Shown piece after piece: positions 1-6,971 of a DNA stretch of 28,524 nucleotides. The position numbers were made by a program, and so were the translations under genes. The stretch comes from Fibrobacterota bacterium (lineage in GTDB: Bacteria > Fibrobacterota > Chitinivibrionia > Chitinivibrionales > FEN-1185), in contig PLWQ01000037.1 in NCBI GenBank assembly GCA_003165595.1, positions 25,994-54,517 of the forward strand, in the 5' to 3' direction. Each line of letters starts with the position of its first letter. Within the stretch, counting starts at the first letter, position 1. The notes below the pieces were generated by a model. The model did no database searches. It saw nothing but the letters and a program-made list of their open reading frames with translations, and was not told where the DNA came from.

Positions 1-27
1 ACGGCCTATGGCCGTGGTTCTTTTCTT
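1..27 (+). terminator. Possible weak intrinsic terminator
   Basis: A perfect 6-bp inverted repeat, ACGGCC at 1-6 and GGCCGT at 10-15 with a TAT loop, is followed by a T-rich run, ttcttttctt. This could be the terminator of a gene that ends before the window. The T-tract is interrupted and the upstream gene is not visible, so the call is weak. It could equally be one of the short hairpins that recur in the intergenic spaces of this window. Confidence 0.25.
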
Positions 28-218
28 CCAATTGGGGCGCTATCTTTTTAACAAGGTACCGCCGACGGGTGAGAGGCGTGCCCGGCACGGCGGGCAAGAC
101 CGCTTGACGCACCTATTTGTAATGCGATCCGTACACGGATGAGCATCATTCGAAAGGGAATCGGCAAGGTTGCGACAATGATCGCGGCCCGTGATTCCGG
201 AAACTATTATCTTTATCT

Positions 219-563
219 ATGATGGACAATTTCGAAGACACCAAGACATTTCTTTCGTTTGCCCGCAAGGTGATTGAAAACGAATTCGCCAAAGCCGGGG
301 TGAATGTGAGCGGCATGATGCTGTTTGGGAGCCGGGCTCGTGGGGACGCGAAGTCGGACAGCGATTGGGATTTCCTCGTTATCACGTCCGGGCAAATACC
401 GCAAGCAGAAAAGGCGCGGATCATTCTTGCAATACAAAGAATTTTCGCAAAAAGGTTGATCTCTGTCGATATCATGGTGAAGACCCAAGAAAGGATCGAA
501 GCGGAGCGCAACGATGCCGGTTTCATGGTACAAACGGTCTTGGCCGAGGCCATATCGGTATGA
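219..563 (+). CDS. MNT-type nucleotidyltransferase (MntA-like antitoxin family)
   Basis: This 114-residue protein has the minimal nucleotidyltransferase fold. It shows the GSRARG glycine-serine motif at residues 37-42 and the metal-binding S48-D49-W50-D51 pattern, with a later acidic strand around VDIMVK. Proteins of this family act as antitoxins that AMPylate or otherwise neutralise a HEPN-domain toxin encoded next door. The stop codon overlaps the ATG at 560 of a short HEPN-like ORF, which is the usual arrangement for such pairs. The start is one of two tandem ATG codons (219, 222), and neither has a strong ribosome-binding site. The catalytic motif is intact although the partner looks shortened, so its present role is uncertain. 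Confidence 0.85.
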   Translation: MMDNFEDTKTFLSFARKVIENEFAKAGVNVSGMMLFGSRARGDAKSDSDWDFLVITSGQIPQAEKARIILAIQRIFAKRLISVDIMVKTQERIEAERNDAGFMVQTVLAEAISV

Positions 564-700
564 GCAGGGAATCCGTTCCTCTCTGGTTGCAACGCGCCGA
601 AAGCGACTTTAAAACTGCGACTGACGAAACAAAACGAGCAATCCATCTGGCCAAAAGTGTCAAGGATCTGATACTGGCTGAGCTCAAAACAGCAAAATAA
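560..700 (+). pseudogene. Shortened HEPN-domain toxin partner (internal deletion suspected)
   Basis: A 46-codon ORF begins at the ATG that overlaps the stop of the nucleotidyltransferase gene. Its first 20 or so residues (WLQRAESDFKTA) match the opening helix of HEPN proteins paired with MNT antitoxins. The remainder (AIHLAKSVKDLILAELK) looks like the last helix of the same fold. Family members are usually well over 100 residues and carry an R-X(4-6)-H catalytic motif in the middle; that part is absent here. The simplest reading, which is inference, is an in-frame internal deletion that leaves a non-catalytic remnant. A genuine short protein cannot be excluded. Confidence 0.55.
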
Positions 701-1037
701 TCCGCTCTTTCCGTTTTCAACCATAAGCTCTCAACTGTCAACCTCTGACCTCGGCGTGGCGACACAATTCCTACAGCGGGAGACTCGCTATTGGCGGAAG
801 ACAAAGGGCAAATGCGGATAGGAAAAGAGTTGTACTGTTTCCGATGAAAAGTGTTGAAAGGTTGAGGATGAAAAGGAAGTGTATGCTCGTGATCGGCGGG
901 GTGGACAGGAATGGGCAAACAAAAGATAGTGTATACGTTGCAGGGAATAAAGATAATCGTAATTGATATTATAACATACGCTGGCTTTTTGGCGATCTGA
1001 CTGTTGCGGCCATTTTCGATGCCGACAAGAGGAATGT
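701..1037. other. Intergenic stretch without a supported gene
   Basis: These 337 bases separate two toxin-antitoxin-like units. A 40-codon ORF at 844-966 is present but has no recognisable motif and is not called. AT-rich sequence around 940-980 (ttgatattataacat) could hold a promoter for the gene at 1038, but I cannot fix -35 and -10 boxes with confidence. Nothing else stands out. Confidence 0.5.
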
Positions 1038-1364
1038 GTGACGGTGTTTCAGAAAAGAGAAGCGCTTCGCAAGAACCGGTACGTCAGGGCAAAAGCAACG
1101 GCTCTTCGCCTCGCCGATATTCTTGCCGGGCGATATCGCGCTCGCCGGATTATACTCATTGGATCGCTTACGAATGAAGATCGTTTCGATCTTCATTCCG
1201 ACATCGACATCGCCGTTGAAGGACTCGATTCCGAAAGTTATTTTCGTGCCTGCGGCGATCTAATGATCTGCGCGGAAGACTTCGACGTAGACTTGGTTCC
1301 CGTTGAAAATGCAACCCCCAGGATGAAAAGCAAGATAAGCCGCGGCGAGGTGCTTTATGGATAG
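1038..1364 (+). CDS. Nucleotidyltransferase-domain protein (second MNT-like gene)
   Basis: This 108-residue protein has a nucleotidyltransferase signature: G42-S43, then H53-S54-D55-I56-D57, and a further acidic strand D83-V-D85. This is the minimal pol-beta-like fold of MNT antitoxins, and it is distinct in sequence from the gene at 219. The start is a GTG at 1038, preceded by AGAGGA at 1028-1033 with short spacing; a GTG at 1044 in the same frame is an alternative. Such genes normally overlap a HEPN or DUF86 toxin. Here an ATG at 1357 overlaps the end of the gene but opens only 10 codons before a stop, so the expected partner is missing. Function is inferred from the fold only. Confidence 0.75.
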   Translation: MTVFQKREALRKNRYVRAKATALRLADILAGRYRARRIILIGSLTNEDRFDLHSDIDIAVEGLDSESYFRACGDLMICAEDFDVDLVPVENATPRMKSKISRGEVLYG

Positions 1365-1434
1365 AACGGCCCTTGGTATCGTTCGATAAGAAGTTCTTCA
1401 ACAACGCCCTTGCGGCTTTCAATAGGTAGCACTT

Positions 1435-1869
1435 GTGAAGATTTACGTTGACAATTGCGTTTTCAACCGGCTTTTCGACGACAAGTCCCAACCGCGAATT
1501 TGGCTTGAAGTCCAGGCGCTGCAAAAACTTATTGAACTTGTCAAGGAAGGACGCTTTGACCTCATTGTCTCACAGGTGAATGAGTGGGAAAACGGGGAGA
1601 ATCCTCAACCCATCCGGAAGAAATGGGTGGATGACTGTTTCAGACTAGCCTCACGGAAACAACCCATAACAGAGCGATGCTTGGCACGAGCTCATGAACT
1701 CGAAAGCCGGGGATTAAAGGGTCTTGATGCGTTGCATGCCGCGTGCGCCGAGGAAGCAGGGGTGAAATACCTGGTTACTTGCGATGATCTGTTCATTAAA
1801 AGATACTCAAACGGGATAACGATTATGAACCCAACCGATTTCATTTTAGCATATAAGGGGACACTATGA
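1435..1869 (+). CDS. PIN-domain protein (VapC-like ribonuclease)
   Basis: This 144-residue protein has the PIN nuclease layout: an N-terminal MKIYVDNCVFNR strand with D6, an acidic residue at E50, D98 in GLKGLDALHAA, and D117/D118 in YLVTCDDLF. These are the positions that hold the Mg2+ of VapC-type toxins, which cut RNA. The start is GTG, giving the standard length for the family. Its stop overlaps the ATG of the next small gene by 4 bases (ATGA), so the two are probably co-translated. In most vapBC operons the antitoxin comes first; here the only candidate partner is downstream. Activity as a toxin is inference. Confidence 0.85.
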   Translation: MKIYVDNCVFNRLFDDKSQPRIWLEVQALQKLIELVKEGRFDLIVSQVNEWENGENPQPIRKKWVDDCFRLASRKQPITERCLARAHELESRGLKGLDALHAACAEEAGVKYLVTCDDLFIKRYSNGITIMNPTDFILAYKGTL

Positions 1870-2120
1870 AAAAGAACCCGCTAAGCGACTTTACCGTGCT
1901 GGAGGAAGCCACCAATGCACTGGTAGCAACAATCGGACAGGCAAAGACTGCTAGATTTCTGGCTCAAACACATATAGGGAGCGGTAATTATCTGGCCATC
2001 AAAGAACGTCTTTTCGGCAACCTTTCCGTTTCGGAAATTGCCGGACGGATTCGACGCCAGTCTCGTTCCGCGCCAAAGCGTGCTTCCAAACCCGTCAAGC
2101 GCGGTGTCTGTAAATGGTAA
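1866..2120 (+). CDS. Small protein coupled to the PIN gene (putative antitoxin)
   Basis: This 84-residue protein is read from an ATG that overlaps the PIN-gene stop by 4 bases. I do not recognise a named family. The first 62 or so residues look like a compact helical domain (EEATNALVATIGQAKTARFL, then NLSVSEIAGRIR). The last 20 or so are basic and rich in Arg, Lys and Ser, and lie at the edge of the GC-rich hairpin region, so the original C-terminus may have been replaced. The tight coupling suggests an antitoxin or accessory partner for the PIN protein. That role comes from position alone. Confidence 0.6.
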   Translation: MKKNPLSDFTVLEEATNALVATIGQAKTARFLAQTHIGSGNYLAIKERLFGNLSVSEIAGRIRRQSRSAPKRASKPVKRGVCKW

Positions 2121-2710
2121 ACGTTTGCCACGGGGATCGCGCGGGTGCCCCGTGAAACCAAAAATCGCAACCGTGTGGCACTGCCGCCCCGCAGTGGCGC
2201 TGATCGCCGCGACGTTCACACGCCACGTCCGGTGGCGTGCACTTCGTGCGCCTAGCGGCGTGCTCTCCGGCCATCCCTGGCCTCAGAGTCGGGCGACTGC
2301 GGAACAACCGAGTCAGGAGCTCCGCTCGCCCGACACCCTGGGCAGGGAGCGCCTGCAGCTGCGCCCCCTGCACCCCCAGCCGCGCCTACAGCTCCGCCTG
2401 CTATCACTTCGTTCCCCAAGGAGAAGTAGTTGGCGCTTCGCGCCAGATATTATGTCGTTTGCCTTGTCGCTCGGCCTGCGGGCCGCTCGTAAGTTCACGC
2501 TCCGCATCCAGCTCCGCGCCCGCTGGGCGCACTTCGTGCGTGGTCTCCGCACGTCCTGTGCTCCGGCTCACCCGGCAGGACGGTTGTAGGATCTAAACAA
2601 AGATGCCGGGCTCGGACAGCACGAGCGAGCCAATCCTCCGGCCGAGCGGGCGGCGCTGATGGCGAAAGAAGAGATAGCAAATACAATTACTCACTTTGCA
2701 ATGGCACAAT
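2121..2710. repeat. GC-rich, hairpin-dense non-coding stretch
   Basis: No credible gene occupies these 590 bases. ORFs through the region translate to Arg/Pro/Ser/Leu-rich sequence without domains. The DNA is packed with short perfect hairpins: an 8-bp stem CACGCCAC/GTGGCGTG (2219-2239), GCAC-TTC-GTGC (2239-2249), TGGCGC-TTC-GCGCCA (2431-2445), CGGCC/GGCCG (2472-2485) and CGCAC-TTC-GTGCG (2528-2540). Three of the five have a TTC loop. The density drops after about 2600. The region separates the toxin-antitoxin strip from the polysaccharide locus. Confidence 0.65.
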
Positions 2711-2818
2711 ATGACCACTAACCCCCAAACGATCATCCGGCCCTCGCCGAAGATTTCCTTCCTTAACGCCAGGGAAATATGGCGGTATCGCGAGCTGCTT
2801 TATATGCTTGCTGCGCGG
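2711..2818 (+). pseudogene. 5' fragment of a Wzm-like ABC permease gene
   Basis: The 36 codons from the ATG at 2711 align without gaps to the first 36 codons of the intact permease at 6972. 26 of the 36 residues are identical, including NPQTIIRPS, REIWRYR and MLAAR. Similarity begins exactly at the ATG and stops after the MLAAR codons. Many synonymous sites differ, so this is a piece of a diverged relative rather than a recent copy of the downstream gene. Beyond 2818 the frame continues only to a stop at 2887 with no permease similarity. It is a broken gene, presumably left from a previous version of the locus. Confidence 0.8.
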
Positions 2819-3050
2819 CCTGGCGCCGGACGGAGTCCGGTTTGTGGACATCGCTCTGGACGCAATGACCGGCATATCCGGGTTTGATGCCGTGATCGGT
2901 TCGTCGATCCTTCATCACCTTCCGCTGGAAGCGTCGCTGCAAAAGATGCGCGATTTGCTGTCGCCCGGCGCGAGCCTGCGCTTTGCAGAGCCCAACATGC
3001 TCAACGCGGAATTTACCGGATCTCTTCGCGTGAAGGCGGAAAGGCTGTGA
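2808..3050 (+). pseudogene. SAM-methyltransferase fragment fused to the permease scar
   Basis: In a frame different from the permease fragment, the sequence after about 2820 encodes FDAVIGSSILHHL, then LLSPGASLRFAEPNMLN. These are the central and post-motif strands of class I methyltransferases common in polysaccharide loci. The glycine-rich SAM-binding motif I that should precede them is absent, and the protein stops shortly after EPNMLN where family members normally continue. Both ends are therefore missing. The frame opens with a TTG inside the permease fragment, which is not a believable start. It is a remnant of a second gene joined to the first by deletion or recombination. Confidence 0.75.
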
Positions 3051-3110
3051 CCTCCTTACGAACGACACTGTCCCTTATGTCATCCTGTCGCTGTGTGAAA
3101 GGTTGAAGGC

Positions 3111-3887
3111 ATGAAAACAGTCATTCTTTGTGGCGGCCTTGGAACCCGTTTGCGGGAAGAGACCGAATTCAGGCCCAAGCCCATGGTGTATATAGGGGCG
3201 CAGCCCATCCTGTGGCACATCATGAAGACGTATGCGCATCACGGGGTCACGGACTTTGTGCTCGCACTCGGGTACAAAGGCGAAATGATAAAGGAATACT
3301 TCTTTAATTACGAGTACCTGAACAACGATTTCACCATCGAACTGGGAACTCGCTCCACCAAGATCTATCCGGTGCACCATGAGGAAGGTTGGCGAATCAC
3401 TCTTGCCGATACCGGCCAAAAGGCGCTTAAAGGCGCCCGGCTCAAACGAGTCGAAAAATATATAGACGACGAAGACTTCTGCCTCACCTACGGAGACGGT
3501 CTATCTGATGTCAACGTTCCGGAGTTGATAGATTTTCACAAGAAGCATGGGAAAATCGCGACCATTACCGGCGTGAGCATTGCATCCCGTTTCGGTGAAC
3601 TCAAAATAGACGGCAACAGGGTTTCCAGGTTTAGCGAAAAACCGGATGGTGCGCCCGGATTCATCAATGGCGGCTACATGGTGCTTAACCGCAGGATCTT
3701 CGAGCGCCTGAGCGATTGCGAGGATTGCGACCTGGAAACCGGGATCTTAGATTCCCTAGCCCGCGAAGGCGAACTGATGGTATGGAAACACTCCGGCCGT
3801 TGGGCCTGCATGGACACTCTGCGTGACATGGATTACCTCAACAACCTTTGGGACACCGATAAGGCCTTCTGGAAAGTATGGCGCTGA
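3111..3887 (+). CDS. rfbF: Glucose-1-phosphate cytidylyltransferase
   Basis: RfbF makes CDP-glucose from CTP and glucose-1-phosphate, the first step to CDP-linked 6-deoxy sugars. The 258-residue protein matches the family length. It shows the nucleotide-binding LCGGLGTRLREET (residues 6-18), RPKPM (21-25), the metal-site strand CLTYGDGLSDVN (124-135) and the family-typical FINGGYMV. The ATG is preceded by GAAAGG at 3097-3102 with 8-base spacing. The gene overlaps the start of the dehydratase gene by 10 bases, so the two are translationally linked. It is the first intact gene of the polysaccharide locus, directly after the recombination scar at 2711-3050. Confidence 0.96.
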   Translation: MKTVILCGGLGTRLREETEFRPKPMVYIGAQPILWHIMKTYAHHGVTDFVLALGYKGEMIKEYFFNYEYLNNDFTIELGTRSTKIYPVHHEEGWRITLADTGQKALKGARLKRVEKYIDDEDFCLTYGDGLSDVNVPELIDFHKKHGKIATITGVSIASRFGELKIDGNRVSRFSEKPDGAPGFINGGYMVLNRRIFERLSDCEDCDLETGILDSLAREGELMVWKHSGRWACMDTLRDMDYLNNLWDTDKAFWKVWR

Positions 3888-4969
3888 CATTTTACAAAGG
3901 GAAAACCGTTCTGGTTACCGGCGACACCGGGTTCAAAGGTTCATGGCTGTCCCTCTGGCTCCTTTCGCGCGGCGCCAGGGTGATTGGCTATGCGCTTCCG
4001 CCGAAAAAACGCGAACATTTTGACGCATGCTCCCTTACCCGGAAAATGCGGCACGTCGACGGAGATATCCGGGATGCGCGGCACCTGGAAAAAGTGATGC
4101 ATGGGGCAAAGCCCGATGTGGCTTTTCATCTTGCCGCCCAACCGCTTGTTCTCGAATCCTACAAGGATCCGGTTGATACCTTTGACGTAAATGTGATGGG
4201 CACCGTAAATTTTCTTGAGGCGGTTCGCGCGTATAAGTCGATCAAGGCGGCCGTGGTGATCACCACGGACAAGGTTTACGAGAATTCGGAGGACGGCAGG
4301 GCGTTCAGGGAGTCGGACCGGCTTGGCGGTCACGACCCGTACAGCGGTTCGAAGGCTGCTGCGGAATTAGTAACGCAATCGTATTCACGATCATTTTTTG
4401 CCAGGGATTCCGGCGCGTCCGTGGCTTCCGCCCGTGCGGGGAATGTCATCGGCGGCGGCGATTTCGCACAATACCGGATTGTTCCGGATTGCATCCGGGC
4501 GCTCAAATCAGGGAAGCCCATTGTAGTTAGGAATCCCTGTTCGACACGGCCATGGCAGCATGTTCTTGAGCCGCTTTACGGTTACCTGCTCCTTGCCGCC
4601 TCTCTATTTGAGGCCGGCAAGGAATTCTGCGGACCGTGGAACTTCGGGTCATCGCCCGGCCAGAGTCGAACGGTTGAGGAACTTGTAAAGGAACTTGTCG
4701 GCGTGTGGGGCAATGGAACCGTCAGGTTTCTTGATTCAAAAAAGCCCAAACCGAGAGAAGCAAATCATTTGCAATTGAATAGTACCAAGGCGGCAAGCCT
4801 GCTTGGTTGGGAAAGGGTATTTACTTTCAAGGAGTCAATAAGGAATACCGTGGAGGAATACAGGATAATGGAACACACCCGGGGCGATGAGCTTTTCCTG
4901 GACAGGATCAAGAGGATTGAATCTTTCGAGAAGAAAATAAACACCAAGAAAGCAATCAGTCGAAAGTAA
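3878..4969 (+). CDS. rfbG: CDP-glucose 4,6-dehydratase
   Basis: RfbG converts CDP-glucose to CDP-4-keto-6-deoxyglucose in the cytoplasm using bound NAD+. The 363-residue extended SDR has TGDTGFKGSW (14-23) for NAD binding, the TTDKVYEN segment (129-136) that carries the active-site Thr-Asp-Lys, and the catalytic YSGSK pair Y155/K159. AGNVIGGGD and RPWQHVLEP are hallmarks of this subfamily. The start ATG lies inside the end of rfbF. Together the two genes define a CDP-sugar pathway. No rfbH/ddhC-type 3-dehydrase or its reductase follows, so the product is not the usual 3,6-dideoxyhexose. Confidence 0.96.
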   Translation: MALTFYKGKTVLVTGDTGFKGSWLSLWLLSRGARVIGYALPPKKREHFDACSLTRKMRHVDGDIRDARHLEKVMHGAKPDVAFHLAAQPLVLESYKDPVDTFDVNVMGTVNFLEAVRAYKSIKAAVVITTDKVYENSEDGRAFRESDRLGGHDPYSGSKAAAELVTQSYSRSFFARDSGASVASARAGNVIGGGDFAQYRIVPDCIRALKSGKPIVVRNPCSTRPWQHVLEPLYGYLLLAASLFEAGKEFCGPWNFGSSPGQSRTVEELVKELVGVWGNGTVRFLDSKKPKPREANHLQLNSTKAASLLGWERVFTFKESIRNTVEEYRIMEHTRGDELFLDRIKRIESFEKKINTKKAISRK

Positions 4970-5050
4970 CGTACGGCGTAGGCACTGCCGTGCTGCGGGG
5001 GTTCTCGCTTGTTGCGACAAATCGGTCAAACTCATACCGAACCCCTCCGA

Positions 5051-5101
5051 CTCCCTAAGGGAGCGGCGCACTATTGAATGATTTGCGCCCCCACAGGGGG
5101 C
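5051..5101. repeat. Pair of short GC hairpins between rfbG and the C-methyltransferase
   Basis: Two perfect palindromes lie in the 197-base gap: CTCCCT-A-AGGGAG at 5051-5063 and GCCCCC-ACA-GGGGGC at 5087-5101. Neither is followed by a T-run, so they are not convincing intrinsic terminators. They resemble the short-loop hairpins at 2219-2540 and may mark the same type of intergenic repeat. Confidence 0.45.
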
Positions 5102-5166
5102 CGGGGGGGCTTGTCTGACAGAATACGATAGGCGATAGATTTTTGCTGCTCAATATACCAAACCAT

Positions 5167-6420
5167 ATGTCATCGAACAACAATCAAAAACTTCTCTGCC
5201 GCGCCTGCCGGACTCCTCTGCCTGCTCCTTTTCTGTCCCTCGGCGAGCAACCGCTGTCGAACGCTTACCTTACGCGTGAGGGTCTCAACCGCGCGGAACC
5301 GGCCTATCCTCTTGACGTTTACCACTGCGAAAGATGCCACCTTGTTCAATTGCCCGAATTTGAAAAAGCCGGGAACATCTTTAAGGAAGATTATGCGTAC
5401 TTTTCCTCATATTCAACGTCCTGGCTCGAACATTGCAAACAATACGCGCAAATGATCACAACGAAGCTTGCTCTCAACAAGTCAAGCTTCGTGCTGGAGG
5501 TGGCGAGCAACGACGGGTATTTGCTTCAATATTTCAAGGCACAGGACATCCCCGTGTTGGGAATAGAACCGGCCGCCGCAACAGCGGCCGCAGCGATCGA
5601 AAAGGGAATTCCGACGGACGTCTGTTTTTTTGACGCACCCTATGCGCGAAAACTGGCAAACTCCGGCCGCAACGCCGATCTTATCGCAGGCAACAATGTG
5701 CTGGCCCATAATCCCAACCTCCGCGAATTCGTGGAAGCCCTTTCGATTGCGCTCAAACCCGATGGCGTCATCACCCTTGAATTTCCGCATCTTCTGGAAA
5801 TGATGAAGAACAACCAGTTCGACACTATTTATCACGAGCACTATTCTTATTTGAGTCTTGTTCCCCTTATCCCGCTGTTTGATCAATTCGGGCTCTGCAT
5901 TTTCGACGTGGAAGAGTTGCACACTCACGGTGGATCCTTGCGCGTGTACGCGGCTCACACCGGCTCCGCAGTGTGCAACAAGACGGCTGCCGTCGACCGG
6001 GTGGTGTGCGCGGAAAGGAGCCTGGGACTAGATGGGAACGAAATATATGCCGGGTTTGGGGAAAAGGCCCAAAAGGTAAAGACGGACCTCCTCGAGTTTC
6101 TAGCGCAAGCTCGCGAATCAGGCCGGCATGTCGTCGGCTATGGTGCGCCGGCAAAGGGAAACACGCTCCTCAACTACTGCGGCATTGATTCCGATTTGCT
6201 AAGCTACACCGTCGACATGAACCCGCACAAGCAGGGCATGTTTCTTCCCGGCTCGCACATTCCCGTGTATCATCCCAACAGGATTCGGGAAACAAAACCG
6301 GACTTGGTCCTCATCCTGCCCTGGAATATCAAGAACGAGATCATGGAACAAATATCTTTCATACGGGAATGGGGCGCCAGGTTCGTTGTTGCCGTGCCAA
6401 GGCTGGAGATAATCCCGTGA
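5167..6420 (+). CDS. NDP-sugar C-methyltransferase with zinc-binding N-terminus
   Basis: This SAM-dependent enzyme belongs to the TylC3/EvaC/NovU family, which adds a methyl group to a carbon next to the keto group of a 4-keto-6-deoxy sugar nucleotide. The N-terminal zinc knuckle has C11-X2-C14 and C54-X2-C57. The SAM site is VLEVASNDGYLLQYF (about 109-123), HEHYSYLS follows in the catalytic part, and the C-terminal domain has the conserved GYGAPAKGNTLLNY. Length from ATG 5167 is 417 residues, normal for the family; a TTG at 5143 would add eight residues with no better ribosome-binding site. The next gene starts within its stop codon (GTGA). With rfbFG upstream, the likely substrate is CDP-4-keto-6-deoxyglucose. 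The carbon methylated, probably C3, is inference. Confidence 0.9.
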   Translation: MSSNNNQKLLCRACRTPLPAPFLSLGEQPLSNAYLTREGLNRAEPAYPLDVYHCERCHLVQLPEFEKAGNIFKEDYAYFSSYSTSWLEHCKQYAQMITTKLALNKSSFVLEVASNDGYLLQYFKAQDIPVLGIEPAAATAAAAIEKGIPTDVCFFDAPYARKLANSGRNADLIAGNNVLAHNPNLREFVEALSIALKPDGVITLEFPHLLEMMKNNQFDTIYHEHYSYLSLVPLIPLFDQFGLCIFDVEELHTHGGSLRVYAAHTGSAVCNKTAAVDRVVCAERSLGLDGNEIYAGFGEKAQKVKTDLLEFLAQARESGRHVVGYGAPAKGNTLLNYCGIDSDLLSYTVDMNPHKQGMFLPGSHIPVYHPNRIRETKPDLVLILPWNIKNEIMEQISFIREWGARFVVAVPRLEIIP

Positions 6421-6932
6421 AGTTTGTCCCCACAATATTTGGCGATGCCTATCTCATCGAGCTGGAACTCCTCGAAGATGACCGCGGCTTCTTTGCCAGA
6501 ACATTCTGCAAAGAGGAGTTTCAGAAGCACGGCCTCGATTTCTCCTGCGTGCAATGCAACCTGTCGTATAACAAGAAGAAAGGCACCCTCCGCGGCATGC
6601 ATTACCAGGCGCCGCCGCACGAAGAGGCCAAAATCGTGTGCTGCTGCAGTGGTGCAATTTTCGACGTGATAGTTGACATCCGGCTAAAGTCCCCAACTTA
6701 TAAGAAGTGGTTTGGCGTTGAGCTTTCCGCCGCCAACCGTGAAATGCTGTATATTCCAAAAGGAATCGCACATGGGTTCCAGACGCTTACCGACGACGCG
6801 GAAGTGTTCTATATGATGTCGGAGTGTTATCATCCGGAAAGCGCAAGTGGCCTGCGGTGGGATGATCCGGAGGTCGCGATTGAGTGGCCGGAACCAGTTG
6901 CCGGCATCTCGGAACAGGACGCAGCAAGATAG
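6417..6932 (+). CDS. RmlC-like NDP-4-keto-6-deoxyhexose epimerase
   Basis: This is a cupin enzyme of the dTDP-4-dehydrorhamnose 3,5-epimerase family, 171 residues from a GTG that overlaps the previous stop by 4 bases. GGAG at 6405-6408 is 8 bases upstream and supports this start over a longer ORF. Family landmarks are DDRGFFARTF (21-30), LRGMHYQ with the catalytic H62, IPKGIAHGFQTL (113-124), and Y132/Y138 in the VFYMMSECYHPE segment. Because it follows rfbF, rfbG and the C-methyltransferase, the substrate is probably a CDP-4-keto-6-deoxy (C-methylated) sugar rather than a dTDP sugar. Whether it acts at C3, C5 or both cannot be read from the sequence. Confidence 0.9.
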   Translation: MKFVPTIFGDAYLIELELLEDDRGFFARTFCKEEFQKHGLDFSCVQCNLSYNKKKGTLRGMHYQAPPHEEAKIVCCCSGAIFDVIVDIRLKSPTYKKWFGVELSAANREMLYIPKGIAHGFQTLTDDAEVFYMMSECYHPESASGLRWDDPEVAIEWPEPVAGISEQDAAR

Positions 6933-6971
6933 ATGGGTATACCCAATGTTGGGTACTCAATATCTCGACCC

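Noticed and set aside
842-866. Similarity of TGAAAGGTTGA-GG-ATGAAAA here to the rfbF leader at 3091-3117
   Set aside because: The match is about 20 bases of low-complexity purine-rich sequence and could be chance. No further similarity on either side.
844-966. 40-codon ORF between the two nucleotidyltransferase units
   Set aside because: No motif, no convincing ribosome-binding site and no recognised homologue. Too short to separate from chance.
2038-2596. Long ORFs (183 and 119 codons, + strand) through the GC-rich region
   Set aside because: The products are Arg/Pro/Leu/Ser-rich with no domain. Both frames are open only because of high GC, and the DNA is dominated by hairpins. The first also starts inside the small gene after the PIN gene.
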